From the NCBI RefSeq assembly GCF_003289945.1, contig NZ_QMBP01000015.1, positions 101,022 through 165,021 of the forward strand: a stretch of DNA of 64,000 nt, read 5' to 3'. Every line of letters begins with the position of its first letter. The first letter of the stretch is position 1. Below are positions 25,417 to 37,634 of the stretch, in pieces. This DNA is from Mesorhizobium hawassense. GTDB lineage: Bacteria; Pseudomonadota; Alphaproteobacteria; Rhizobiales; Rhizobiaceae. Below the pieces are notes generated by a model, which was not told the DNA's origin, did not search any database, and worked only from the letters and a program-made list of their open reading frames with translations. Both the position numbers and the translations under genes were made by a program.

Positions 25417-26290
25417 CAGGCGCCGACACCTGATCGCGGAACCAGTCGGCGAATTTGATCTCGGCCGCCGAAGGCCGGGCCGACATCGTCAAGAAATAGC
25501 CCTTGTCGTCATCGGTCGAAATATCGGAGACGACGACAAGGTCGCCGCGCCTCAGTTCCTCGCGAAAGACCTCGATCGGACAAAGGGCGACGCCGTGGCC
25601 GGCGATGACGGCCGTTGCCAGGATGTTGAAATCGGCAAAGACGGGCCCGCGGCCAATGTCGGTCCTTCCGATCCCGGCTTTCGCGAACCATTCCTGCCAG
25701 CCATGGCGCGTCTCGTCATGCAACAGGTCCGCCGCCGCGATCCGCGCCGGCGTATCCAGCCGGCCCGTGCGCGCCAGGTAGTGCGGACTGCAGGCCGGTC
25801 GGCTTATGCGGGAAAACAGCTTCAGGCCGGCAGCCCTCGGGGATGGATCCGCGCCGAGGGTGATCAAGATATCATTGTCGCCGTCCTCGAGCCTGTCCTC
25901 TGCCTTCGCATAGGCGACGCGGATCGCGATCTCCGGATGGCGAGCCGTAAAGTCCGACAGGCGGGGCACGAGCCAGCGGCTGGCGATGGAGGGAATGCAG
26001 CCCACCGAAAGCGACTGCAGGCCGGCGCTCCTGCGGATGCGCCGGCAGGCGGCGTCGAGCTCGGCCAGCGCCGCGCCCGCGGATGCGTGCAGCGCAAGCC
26101 CGGCCTCGGTCAGGCGGACCTTGCGGGCGTCACGATGAAACAGCGCCACGCCGAGCCACTCCTCCAGTCGCCTGATCTGGTGGCTGATGGCGGGATGGGT
26201 GACATGCAGCTCTTCGCCTGCGGCGGAGAAGCTCAAATGGCGGGCTGTCGCCTCGAAGGCGCGGATCGCGTTCAGCGGCAAATAATCCAT
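25409..26290 (-). CDS. LysR-type regulator (GcvA-like), divergent from ectC-like gene
   Basis: A 293-residue LysR protein. The winged helix reads LPLNAIRAFEATARHLSFSAAGEELHVTHPAISHQIRRLEEWLG, characteristic of the GcvA/AmpR branch. The effector domain follows (SVGCIPSIASRWLVPRL). It is divergent from the ectoine-synthase-like gene across 174 bases, so that gene is its likely target. Convergent and overlapping with the epimerase at its 3' end. Confidence 0.9.
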   Translation of the reverse strand: MDYLPLNAIRAFEATARHLSFSAAGEELHVTHPAISHQIRRLEEWLGVALFHRDARKVRLTEAGLALHASAGAALAELDAACRRIRRSAGLQSLSVGCIPSIASRWLVPRLSDFTARHPEIAIRVAYAKAEDRLEDGDNDILITLGADPSPRAAGLKLFSRISRPACSPHYLARTGRLDTPARIAAADLLHDETRHGWQEWFAKAGIGRTDIGRGPVFADFNILATAVIAGHGVALCPIEVFREELRRGDLVVVSDISTDDDKGYFLTMSARPSAAEIKFADWFRDQVSAPVS

Positions 26291-26464
26291 CTGTAAAATT
26301 CTCTAACAGATCAGACCAAAATCCGTCATTTGAAGCGCGGTTCGACCTGCGTCATTGATCCGGAGCGCGGCGCGAAATCTAATCGCTAGTTGCGGAAAAG
26401 TCGATCTCCGTCGCCAATCTTGAAGCGCTGGCGCTTCGCAAACCTTTTTCGTGGAAAGGCGACA

Positions 26465-26851
26465 ATGTTCACCAGACAATTGGCTGATGTAGAAAAAACT
26501 GACTTCTTCGTCGACTGGGGCAATGGCACCAGCCATCGGTTATTGACGCAGCATGACGGCATGGGCTTCACGATATGCCACACGGTGGTGCGCGCGGGCA
26601 GCGAGTCGCGGTTGCAATATCGCAGGCACCTGGAGGCCTGCTATTGCATTTCCGGCAGCGGCGAGGTCGAGGATATGACCGGCACCGTCCACCGCGTCGA
26701 ACCGGGGACGATCTATGTGCTCGACGCGCATGACGATCATTTCCTGCGCGCCGACGGCGCCGGCGACATGGTGCTGGTGAGCGTGTTCAATCCGCCGCTC
26801 AGAGGGACCGAAAAGCACAGTCTCAATGGAGAGGGAGGCTCTGCCTACTGA
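26465..26851 (+). CDS. ectC: Ectoine synthase-like cupin (EctC), solitary
   Basis: A 128-residue cupin with the EctC pattern: iron-ligand positions Glu57 (RHLEACY), Tyr84 (GTIYVLD) and His92 (HDDHFLRA), and the C-terminal FNPPLRGTEKH. EctC closes N-gamma-acetyl-diaminobutyrate to ectoine. Neither ectA nor ectB is nearby, so ectoine cannot be made by neighbours here. It lies beside the hydroxyproline cluster and a LysR regulator. Start ATG 26465 with GGAAAGG upstream, so it is a normally read gene. It may act on an outside supplied substrate or on a related cyclisation. Confidence 0.85.
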   Translation: MFTRQLADVEKTDFFVDWGNGTSHRLLTQHDGMGFTICHTVVRAGSESRLQYRRHLEACYCISGSGEVEDMTGTVHRVEPGTIYVLDAHDDHFLRADGAGDMVLVSVFNPPLRGTEKHSLNGEGGSAY

Positions 26852-27266
26852 GGCTCCGCTGCAAGGTTCTTCCATTCCGGCGAGGTTGCCCTACGCGGAA
26901 AGGTGCCTCGCCGTCACATGGCCGTCACATGATGGAATCCTAACCCGGCGGAATGCGCGGCGGTCCAAAACGGACCACCTCGAATTACGCAAGGATTCGT
27001 CTCATCAAATTATTTTGACGCGGGTTTCTTCGACAGGAAGCTCATCATAAGGTTGAATCGTCAAAGACATTGCGTTGTGCCAATGATAGGGTCCGCGATA
27101 GTCCAGGGGTCGGGTGCGAAAAAACGGGCAGTCGGACAGCGTGCTTCCAAACCACGCGGAGCGATTGAAAAATCACGTTGCAATCCGGGCTCGAAACTTT
27201 ACGACTAGGGGAAATACGAAAAGGAATGCGTCCGCAAAGGCGACATTCCAGGGGAGCCGCATAAAT
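26852..27266. other. 415-base leader region of the liv operon
   Basis: No gene was recognised. It holds a direct repeat of GCCGTCACATG (about 26916-26937), a small hairpin GGTCC-AAAAC-GGACC near 26966-26980, and presumably the promoter for the transport operon, which could not be placed. Confidence 0.5.
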
Positions 27267-28169
27267 ATGCAGTACTTCGTCCAGCAGCTTATCAATGGGC
27301 TGACGCTGGGATCGATCTATGGGCTGATCGCAATCGGCTATACGATGGTCTACGGCATCATCGGCATGATCAATTTCGCCCATGGCGACATTTTCATGGT
27401 CGGCGCCTTCACCGCGCTCATCGTCTTCCTGATCCTCGGCGCACTGTTTTATTCCGTGCCGATCGTGGTGGCGCTTCTGATCATGATGATCGTGGCGATG
27501 CTGCTTACCAGCCTCTACAACTGGACGATCGAGAAGGTGGCCTACCGGCCGCTGCGCGGCTCGTTCCGGCTGGCGCCGCTGATCACCGCCATCGGCATGT
27601 CGATCGCGCTGTCCAACTTCGTGCAGGTCACGCAGGGTCCCCGCAACAAGCCGATCCCGCCGCTGGTCTCTCAGGTCTACACTTTTGACGGCATCAGCAT
27701 CTCGCTGAAGCAGATCATCATCGTGATCGTCACCATCACACTGCTGGCGATCTTCTGGTATCTCGTCAATCGAACGGCGCTCGGCCGGGCGCAGCGCGCC
27801 TGCGAGCAGGACCGCAAGATGGCGGCGCTGCTCGGCATCGATGTCGACCGCACCATCTCCATCACCTTCATCATGGGCGCGGCGCTAGCCGCCGTCGCCG
27901 GCACGCTGTTCCTGATGTATTACGGCGTCGTGGTATTCTCGGACGGCTTCGTGCCGGGCGTGAAAGCCTTTACGGCAGCCGTGCTCGGCGGCATCGGCTC
28001 GCTGCCAGGCGCCGTGCTCGGAGGGCTCTTGATCGGCTTCATCGAGAGCATGTGGTCGGCCTATTTCTCGATCGACTACAAGGACGTCGCCGCCTTCTCG
28101 ATCCTGGCGATCGTGCTGATCTTCCTGCCCTCCGGCATACTGGGCCGGCCTGAAGTCGAAAAGGTCTGA
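27267..28169 (+). CDS. livH: Branched-chain amino acid ABC transporter permease LivH
   Basis: A 300-residue inner-membrane permease, the first subunit of the HAAT-family importer encoded by the operon. The N-terminus QYFVQQLINGLTLGSIYGLIAIGYTMVYGIIGMINFAHGD is the LivH hallmark, and the coupling region EQDRKMAALLGIDVD lies about residue 195. About eight helices. The start at 27267 was chosen over in-frame upstream codons because the permease sequence begins at once. livM follows after five bases. Confidence 0.94.
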   Translation: MQYFVQQLINGLTLGSIYGLIAIGYTMVYGIIGMINFAHGDIFMVGAFTALIVFLILGALFYSVPIVVALLIMMIVAMLLTSLYNWTIEKVAYRPLRGSFRLAPLITAIGMSIALSNFVQVTQGPRNKPIPPLVSQVYTFDGISISLKQIIIVIVTITLLAIFWYLVNRTALGRAQRACEQDRKMAALLGIDVDRTISITFIMGAALAAVAGTLFLMYYGVVVFSDGFVPGVKAFTAAVLGGIGSLPGAVLGGLLIGFIESMWSAYFSIDYKDVAAFSILAIVLIFLPSGILGRPEVEKV

Positions 28170-28174
28170 TCCTC

Positions 28175-29566
28175 ATGGCCGCTACCGTGTCTTCGGGGCG
28201 CGACGCAGTCGCTACTCCCATCCAGCGCGCTTTTCGCGAAGCGTTCTATGCCGGCGCCATTTCGCTAGGCCTATTCGTGCTGTTCATCGGTCTCAGGACG
28301 GACCAGAACATCACCAACGAGCTCATCCTGGTGCAGCGCTGGTTGCTGCTCGCCATCGTGGTCATTGCCGTTACCGTCGGCCGGTTTCTCTATGTCGCCT
28401 ACGCGGTTCCGGCGATGGAGCGGTCGAAGGCCGAGAAGGCCGCGACCCCGGCGGTCGTCGCTGAGCCGGGCTTCATCAAGCAGAACTTCAACAGGATCGG
28501 CCTGGTCATCCTCCTGCTCTATCCAATCGCGATGGTGCTGCTGTTCGGCTTCCAGGGCTCGCTCAAATGGGTCGACAATTTCGGCATCCAGATCCTGATC
28601 TATGTAATGCTGGCCTGGGGCCTCAACATCGTCGTCGGGCTGGCCGGTCTGCTCGATCTCGGCTACGTCGCCTTCTACGCCGTCGGCGCCTATGCCTACG
28701 CATTGCTCGGCACGCATTTCGGCCTGTCGTTCTGGATCCTGCTGCCGGCCGCCGGCTGTATGGCCGCTTTCTGGGGCGTCATGCTCGGCTTCCCGGTGCT
28801 TAGGCTGCGCGGCGACTATCTGGCGATCGTCACGCTTGCCTTCGGCGAGATCATCCGCCTGGTTTTGATCAACTGGCGCGAAGTGACCAACGGCTCGGCC
28901 GGCATTTCCGGCATTCCGAAGGTTTCCTTCTTCGGGCTGATATCGTTCAACGTCTCGGACCCGAACTACATCGCCAAGGTGCTGCATATCGCTCAATCGG
29001 GCGCCTACTATAAGATATTCCTCTACTATCTCGCCCTAGGGCTCTGCCTGCTCACCGCCTTCGTCACCATCAGGCTGCGCCGCCTGCCGGTGGGACGCGC
29101 CTGGGAAGCGCTGCGGGAGGACGAGATCGCCTGCCGCTCGCTCGGCATCAACACCACCACCACCAAGCTGACGGCGTTCGCCACCGGCGCCATGTTCGGC
29201 GGCTTCGCCGGCTCGTTCTTCGCCGCAAGGCAGGGCTTCGTCAGCCCTGAATCCTTCGTCTTCCTGGAATCGGCGATCATCCTTGCCATCGTCGTGCTCG
29301 GCGGCATGGGTTCGCTCGGCGGCATTGCGGTGGCGGCGCTGGTGATGATCGGCGGCACCGAGATCCTGCGCGAGCTCGACTTCCTCAAGGCCGTGTTCGG
29401 TCCGGACTTCACGCCGGAACTCTACCGCATGCTTCTGTTCGGCATGGCCATGGTGATCGTGATGCTGTGGAAGCCGCGCGGCTTCGTCGGCAGTCGGGAA
29501 CCGACAGCCTTCCTCAAGGAACGAAGAGCGGTCTCAGCGTCCTTCACCAAGGAGGGCCACGGCTGA
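28175..29566 (+). CDS. livM: Branched-chain amino acid ABC transporter permease LivM
   Basis: The second permease, 463 residues, longer than typical LivH because it has an N-terminal extension with two helices (28-47 and 50-75) before the conserved core starting near 130 (GIQILIYVMLAWGLNIVVGLAGLLDLGY). The coupling loop EALREDEIACRSLGINTTTTKL is intact. It forms the membrane channel with LivH. The stop TGA overlaps the livG ATG by one base. Confidence 0.94.
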   Translation: MAATVSSGRDAVATPIQRAFREAFYAGAISLGLFVLFIGLRTDQNITNELILVQRWLLLAIVVIAVTVGRFLYVAYAVPAMERSKAEKAATPAVVAEPGFIKQNFNRIGLVILLLYPIAMVLLFGFQGSLKWVDNFGIQILIYVMLAWGLNIVVGLAGLLDLGYVAFYAVGAYAYALLGTHFGLSFWILLPAAGCMAAFWGVMLGFPVLRLRGDYLAIVTLAFGEIIRLVLINWREVTNGSAGISGIPKVSFFGLISFNVSDPNYIAKVLHIAQSGAYYKIFLYYLALGLCLLTAFVTIRLRRLPVGRAWEALREDEIACRSLGINTTTTKLTAFATGAMFGGFAGSFFAARQGFVSPESFVFLESAIILAIVVLGGMGSLGGIAVAALVMIGGTEILRELDFLKAVFGPDFTPELYRMLLFGMAMVIVMLWKPRGFVGSREPTAFLKERRAVSASFTKEGHG

Positions 29567-30648
29567 TGAACGCGCAAGCTTCCATGAGCGATTTCATCCT
29601 GCAGGTCGAGCACCTGTCGATGAAGTTCGGCGGCCTGGTCGCCATCGGCGATCTGTCGTTCCAGGCCAAGCGCGGCGAGATCACCGCGTTGATCGGGCCG
29701 AACGGCGCCGGCAAGACCACGGTGTTCAACTGCATCACCGGCTTCTACAAGCCGACCGAGGGCATGATCACGCTCAACAAACGCGACGGCTCGACCTTTC
29801 TGCTCGAGCGCCTGCCCAACCACGAGATTCCGGCGCGCGCCAACGTGGCGCGCACCTTCCAGAACATCCGCCTGTTCTCCGGCATGACGCTCCTGGAGAA
29901 CCTTCTGGTCGCGCAGCACAACAAGCTGATGAAGGCTTCAGGTTATACCTTCCTCGGCCTGTTCGGCTTCCCGAGCTACCGTCAGGCCTCGGCCGAGTCG
30001 ATCGAGCTCGCAAGGCACTGGCTGGAGAAGGCCGATCTCGTCGACCGCGCCGACGATCCCGCCGGCGACCTGCCCTATGGGGCGCAGCGGCGCCTGGAGA
30101 TCGCCCGCGCCATGTGCACGGGGCCGGAACTTCTGTGCCTGGACGAGCCGGCCGCCGGCCTCAATCCGAAGGAATCGGCCGCGCTCAACGAACTGTTGAT
30201 GGGCATCAAGGGCACGGGTACCTCGATCCTGCTCATCGAGCACGACATGTCGGTGGTGATGCAGATTTCCGACCATGTCGTCGTGCTCGAATACGGCCGC
30301 AAGATCTCCGACGGCAATCCGGCGTCGGTCAGGACCGATCCACGCGTCATCGCCGCCTATCTCGGCGTCGACGACGAAGAGGTCCAAGAAGTGCTGACCG
30401 AAGTCGGCGACGAGGATGTCATCGAGCAGCTCGATACCGGGCCGGATGCCGCGCACGGACCGGGTAATTCCGCTTCGATGATGGCAGGGCCGGTTTCCGA
30501 TTCCGTCGAACACGCGAATGAAGGCGAGCGGGTCACGGTCTCGAAGGGTGCCTCGAAAGCGGCGCAGGTCGATGCCCGCGCGAATTCGACAAAGAGCAAG
30601 CCGGCCCCGAAATCCTCGACTGCCAAGCCGCGCGGAGGGCGTAAATAA
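29566..30648 (+). CDS. livG: Branched-chain amino acid ABC transporter ATPase LivG with C-terminal extension
   Basis: A 360-residue ATPase. Walker A (GPNGAGKTT), signature (PYGAQRRLEIARAM) and Walker B (ELLCLDEPAAGLN) are intact in the first 265 residues. Family members normally end soon after about 260; here an extra tail of about 90 residues follows, acidic at first (DDEEVQEVLTEVGDEDVIEQ) then rich in Ser, Ala, Lys and Pro. Its role is unknown. Start is the ATG overlapping livM; end overlaps livF by one base (TAATG). Confidence 0.92.
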   Translation: MNAQASMSDFILQVEHLSMKFGGLVAIGDLSFQAKRGEITALIGPNGAGKTTVFNCITGFYKPTEGMITLNKRDGSTFLLERLPNHEIPARANVARTFQNIRLFSGMTLLENLLVAQHNKLMKASGYTFLGLFGFPSYRQASAESIELARHWLEKADLVDRADDPAGDLPYGAQRRLEIARAMCTGPELLCLDEPAAGLNPKESAALNELLMGIKGTGTSILLIEHDMSVVMQISDHVVVLEYGRKISDGNPASVRTDPRVIAAYLGVDDEEVQEVLTEVGDEDVIEQLDTGPDAAHGPGNSASMMAGPVSDSVEHANEGERVTVSKGASKAAQVDARANSTKSKPAPKSSTAKPRGGRK

Positions 30649-31376
30649 TGGCCGGCACAACGCTGCTCGACGTCAAGGGCGTCGAGACCTATTACGGCAA
30701 CATCCGGGCGCTGAACGGTGTCAATGTCACCGTCAACCAGGGTGAGATCGTGGCGCTTATCGGCGCCAACGGCGCCGGCAAGTCGACATTGATGATGACC
30801 ATTTTTGGAGCACCACGCGCTCGCGCGGGCACCATCACCTTCGCCGGCAACGACATCACCCAGATGCCGACGCATGAGATCGCCCGTCTGCGCATTGCCC
30901 AGTCGCCGGAAGGACGCCGCATCTTCCCGCGCATGACGGTGATGGAAAACCTGCAGATGGGCGCCAGTCTCGACAACCTCCAGCACTATGCCGAGGATGT
31001 CGAGAAGGTGTTTTCTCTGTTCCCGCGGCTCAAGGAACGCATCGGCCAGCGCGGCGGCACGCTGTCGGGCGGCGAACAGCAGATGCTGTCGATCGGCCGA
31101 GCGCTGATGGCGCGGCCGAAGCTGCTTCTGCTCGACGAGCCGTCGCTGGGTCTCGCACCGTTGATCGTCAAGCAGATCTTCGACGCCATCCGCGAATTGA
31201 ACAAGTCGCAAGGGTTGACCGTGTTCCTGGTCGAGCAGAACGCCTTTGGCGCGCTCAAACTCGCCACCCGCGGCTATGTCATGGTCAACGGCAATGTGAC
31301 GATGAGCGGCACCGGCAAGGAGTTGCTCGCCAATCCGGAAGTGCGCGCCGCCTATCTCGAAGGCGGGCATCACTAA
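30648..31376 (+). CDS. livF: Branched-chain amino acid ABC transporter ATPase LivF
   Basis: The second ATPase, 242 residues. Walker A (GANGAGKST), Q-loop region, signature (LSGGEQQMLSIGRALM) and Walker B (LLLLDEPSLGLAP) are present. It pairs with LivG to drive import. Start overlaps the livG stop. Twenty bases separate it from the next gene. Confidence 0.95.
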   Translation: MAGTTLLDVKGVETYYGNIRALNGVNVTVNQGEIVALIGANGAGKSTLMMTIFGAPRARAGTITFAGNDITQMPTHEIARLRIAQSPEGRRIFPRMTVMENLQMGASLDNLQHYAEDVEKVFSLFPRLKERIGQRGGTLSGGEQQMLSIGRALMARPKLLLLDEPSLGLAPLIVKQIFDAIRELNKSQGLTVFLVEQNAFGALKLATRGYVMVNGNVTMSGTGKELLANPEVRAAYLEGGHH

Positions 31377-31395
31377 AGATCGGGGGATATCAATC

Positions 31396-31740
31396 ATGGG
31401 TATAATCTACGAAGAAGCCTCGATCTGGCAGTTCCTGTTCGTCACCTGCCTGCTTGGCGGCTGGGCGGCGTGGATGACCGGCAAGGCCGCGGCTCAGACC
31501 TGGAGCAGCTATGTTCAGCTGTTCTTCTATATGCTCGGTCTCGGCGTCGGCATCCGGTTCATCCATCACGCGCTGTTCGACGGCACGATGTTCTCGCTGC
31601 ATTACTATATCGTCGACACCATCGTGCTGATGATATTGGGCTTCCTCGGCTATCAATACACGCGCACCAACCAGATGGTCACACAGTATAACTGGCTCTA
31701 TGAAAGAGCTTCCTTATTAAGCTGGAAACCGAAAGGTTGA
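31396..31740 (+). CDS. Small membrane protein of the liv operon
   Basis: A 114-residue protein with three predicted helices (about 10-28, 38-55, 70-88: QFLFVTCLLGGWAAWMTG, SYVQLFFYMLGLGVGIRFI, IVDTIVLMILGFLGYQY). It lies between livF and the substrate-binding protein and on the same strand, so it is very likely part of the transporter unit. No known domain was recognised; it may belong to a DUF seen in rhizobial liv operons. Function unknown. Confidence 0.75.
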   Translation: MGIIYEEASIWQFLFVTCLLGGWAAWMTGKAAAQTWSSYVQLFFYMLGLGVGIRFIHHALFDGTMFSLHYYIVDTIVLMILGFLGYQYTRTNQMVTQYNWLYERASLLSWKPKG

Positions 31741-31876
31741 CGTTCACCATTACGCCGTTTCCGGGATGAATCGGCGTGACAAGTGCCTGAAAATCGGCAT
31801 TCTATGCTTTCTGCGATAAGGGTGGGCATCGCATGAAAGTATCATCCACGCCCACTCCGTAAATGGGAGCGTTTCA

Positions 31877-32998
31877 ATGAAAAAATCACTCTTGTCCGCC
31901 GTGGCGCTGACCGCGTTCATCGCGTTCAGCGGCAGCGCGTGGGCCGCTGACCTCCTGATCGGCGTCGCTGGTCCGATCACCGGTCCGAACGCAGCCTTCG
32001 GCGCGCAGCTGCAGAAGGGCGCGGAGCAGGCGGTCGCCGACATCAATGCCGCGGGCGGCGTCAACGGCCAGCAGCTCAAGATCGAGATCGGCGACGACGT
32101 CTCCGATCCCAAGCAGGGCATCTCGGTCGCCAACAAGTTCGTCGCCGACGGCGTCAAGTTCGTCGACGGCCACTTCAACTCGGGCGTGACCATTCCCGCG
32201 TCGGAAGTCTATGCGGAGAACGGCATCCTCGTCATGACGCCGTCGGCAACCAATCCGAAGCTTACCGAGCGCGGCCTGTGGAACACCTTCCGCACCTGCG
32301 GTCGCGACGACCAGCAGGGCAAGGTGGCCGGCGACTACATCGCCAAGAACTTCAAGGACGCCAAGATCGCCATCGTCCACGACAAGACGCCTTACGGCCA
32401 GGGCCTTGCCGACGAGACCAAGAAGAACCTCAACGCCAACGGCATCAAGGAAGTGATGTATGAAGGCATCAATGTCGGCGACAAGGACTTCTCGGCCCTC
32501 ATCGCCAAGATGAAGGAAAACAACGTCAACCTAATCTACTGGGGTGGCCTGCACACCGAAGCCGGCCTGATCATCCGTCAGACGGCCGACCAGGGCCTGA
32601 AGGCGCCGATGTTCTCGGGCGACGGCATCGTCTCCAACGAACTGGCCTCGATCGCTGGCGACGCCGTTGCCGGCACGCTCAATACCTTCGCTCCGGATCC
32701 GCGCAAGAACCCGGACGCCAAGGCAGTCGTGGAGAAGTTCCGCGCCGCCGGCTTCGAACCGGAAGCCTACACGCTCTACTCCTATGCCGCCGTGCAGATC
32801 ATCGCCCAGGCCATCGCCAAGGTCGGTTCGGCCGACGACGCGCAGAAGGTTGCTGAGGTGATCAAGTCCGGCGGTCCGTGGAAGACGGTTATTGGCGAGA
32901 TCGGCTACGACGCCAAGGGCGACATCACCCGTCCGGACTACGTCATCTACGAATGGAAGAAGGGTGACGACGGCAAGTACAGCTATTTCGAGAAATAA
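31877..32998 (+). CDS. livK: Branched-chain amino acid ABC transporter substrate-binding protein
   Basis: A 373-residue periplasmic binding protein with signal peptide MKKSLLSAVALTAFIAFSGSAWA and the type-1 fold (LLIGVAGPITGPNAAFGAQLQKGAEQAVADIN). It captures the substrate and delivers it to LivHMGF. The exact ligand (leucine, isoleucine, valine or another amino acid) is not deducible. A strong terminator follows. Confidence 0.94.
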   Translation: MKKSLLSAVALTAFIAFSGSAWAADLLIGVAGPITGPNAAFGAQLQKGAEQAVADINAAGGVNGQQLKIEIGDDVSDPKQGISVANKFVADGVKFVDGHFNSGVTIPASEVYAENGILVMTPSATNPKLTERGLWNTFRTCGRDDQQGKVAGDYIAKNFKDAKIAIVHDKTPYGQGLADETKKNLNANGIKEVMYEGINVGDKDFSALIAKMKENNVNLIYWGGLHTEAGLIIRQTADQGLKAPMFSGDGIVSNELASIAGDAVAGTLNTFAPDPRKNPDAKAVVEKFRAAGFEPEAYTLYSYAAVQIIAQAIAKVGSADDAQKVAEVIKSGGPWKTVIGEIGYDAKGDITRPDYVIYEWKKGDDGKYSYFEK

Positions 32999-33025
32999 GC
33001 CGGCACTCAGGCCGACTTGAACGGG

Positions 33026-33054
33026 ATGCCCGGCGCTCGCGCCGGGCATTTTCG
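33026..33054 (+). terminator. Rho-independent terminator of the liv operon
   Basis: A perfect 11-bp stem ATGCCCGGCGC / GCGCCGGGCAT (33026-33049) followed by a T-rich stretch (TTTTCGTTT). Confidence 0.88.
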
Positions 33055-33157
33055 TTTGCGGCTCAGCCGCCTTGAGAGGGACCTGCTCTGCGCGTTGGAG
33101 GCCTCTGCCGTCATCCGACCATGGCGCTGGAAGGACAGCGGTGACGCGTCTGCCGCA

Positions 33158-33200
33158 AACAAGCGACCTAAATCGTTTTAGGTGTCGCTCAAATTTGTTT
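33158..33200. promoter_or_regulatory. Imperfect palindrome upstream of pyc
   Basis: Core CCTAAA-TCGT-TTTAGG is flanked by GCGA/TCGC (33163-33188), with looser outer AAACAA and TTGTTT arms. About 70 to 110 bases before the pyc start. An operator is the likely reading, but the protein is unknown. Confidence 0.4.
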
Positions 33201-33268
33201 GCACTGCAGCATTTTCACGCTAATCATTGCGCCGGTTCATCTTCCCTTACGCTACTGGAGCCCAGTCC

Positions 33269-36727
<3,459 letters not shown>

Positions 36728-36878
36728 CGAGCAAGGCACACCATGAATGGACGGCTGGCAGCAGTCGTCCACAACCGCTCGACAAGTGTCTTGACCCGCC
36801 GCGCCCGCTCGGGCAGGGAACCCGCTCCAATTTGCCGTGGCGGGAATCGCCTTGGCTTCAGAAGACGCGGAGAGAAAA

Positions 36879-37139
36879 ATGGCCGACGAAATCACCGAGA
36901 CCAGCCAGACTGTAGCCGCCGGCCAGCTGCGCACCATCATCGAGCGCATCGAGCGGCTCGAGGAAGAGAAGAAGACGATCTCCGACGACATCAAGGATGT
37001 CTATGCCGAAGCCAAGGGCACCGGCTTCGACACCAAGGCGATCCGCACCATCGTGCGGCTGCGCAAGAAGGACCAGGCCGAGCGCCAGGAAGAGGAATCC
37101 ATTCTGGACCTCTACAAGGCCGCGCTCGGCATGGCCTGA
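36879..37139 (+). CDS. gapR: GapR family DNA-binding domain protein (DUF2312)
   Basis: An 86-residue protein of the GapR/UPF0335 family: QLRTIIERIERLEEEKKTISDDIKDVYAEAKGTGFDTKAIRTIVRLRKKD. In Caulobacter GapR binds overtwisted, AT-rich DNA and helps replication and transcription. The start at 36879 is set by the family N-terminus MADEITET. It follows pyc by about 150 bases, with its own unidentified promoter. Confidence 0.9.
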   Translation: MADEITETSQTVAAGQLRTIIERIERLEEEKKTISDDIKDVYAEAKGTGFDTKAIRTIVRLRKKDQAERQEEESILDLYKAALGMA

Positions 37140-37161
37140 GGCCGATGGCCGGAGCCCGGCC

Positions 37162-37608
37162 ATGAATGAGTTCGACTTCGGCGACCGCCGCGCATCGGAG
37201 TTCCGCCAGCGCGGCTTCTGGGCGCTGTTCGCCGAACGGCATCCGGAAGAAAGGGCCACACTGGCCCGGCGCGGGCCGTGGTTCTGGCAGCGCGGGATGC
37301 CTGATTTCGCCTTGGTGCTTTCGATGTATGTCGCGCCGGCGCAGAACCATGTCGGCGTCTTCTTCGGGCGCAATGAAAAGTTGGGCGCGACGGAATCATG
37401 GTCGCGGCTGCGGCCGTTCCAGCCGGTGATCGAGACGAGGCTGAAGCTCAAGCCGGAGCAGAGTTGCGAGGGGCTCGGCATCAATTCGATGTGGCGGGTG
37501 AACTGCTACGCCGAGGACAACTGGCCCGCCATGGCCGACTGGCTGGTAACGGAGTGCTCGCGCTTCGAAGAGGCCGTCCTCGCCGTGCTGGGGGAAGCCC
37601 GGCCATAG
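37162..37608 (+). CDS. Hypothetical protein, 148 aa
   Basis: A soluble-looking protein rich in Trp, Arg and Glu (FWALFAERHPEERATLARRGPWFWQRGMPDF, WRVNCYAEDNWPAMADWL). No domain was recognised with confidence. It starts at an ATG 22 bases after gapR and may share its transcript. The sequence resembles small DNA-end or restriction-like DUF families only loosely. Confidence 0.65.
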   Translation: MNEFDFGDRRASEFRQRGFWALFAERHPEERATLARRGPWFWQRGMPDFALVLSMYVAPAQNHVGVFFGRNEKLGATESWSRLRPFQPVIETRLKLKPEQSCEGLGINSMWRVNCYAEDNWPAMADWLVTECSRFEEAVLAVLGEARP

Positions 37609-37634
37609 CGCTGCTGCGCGCGCAGGTGGTCCGC

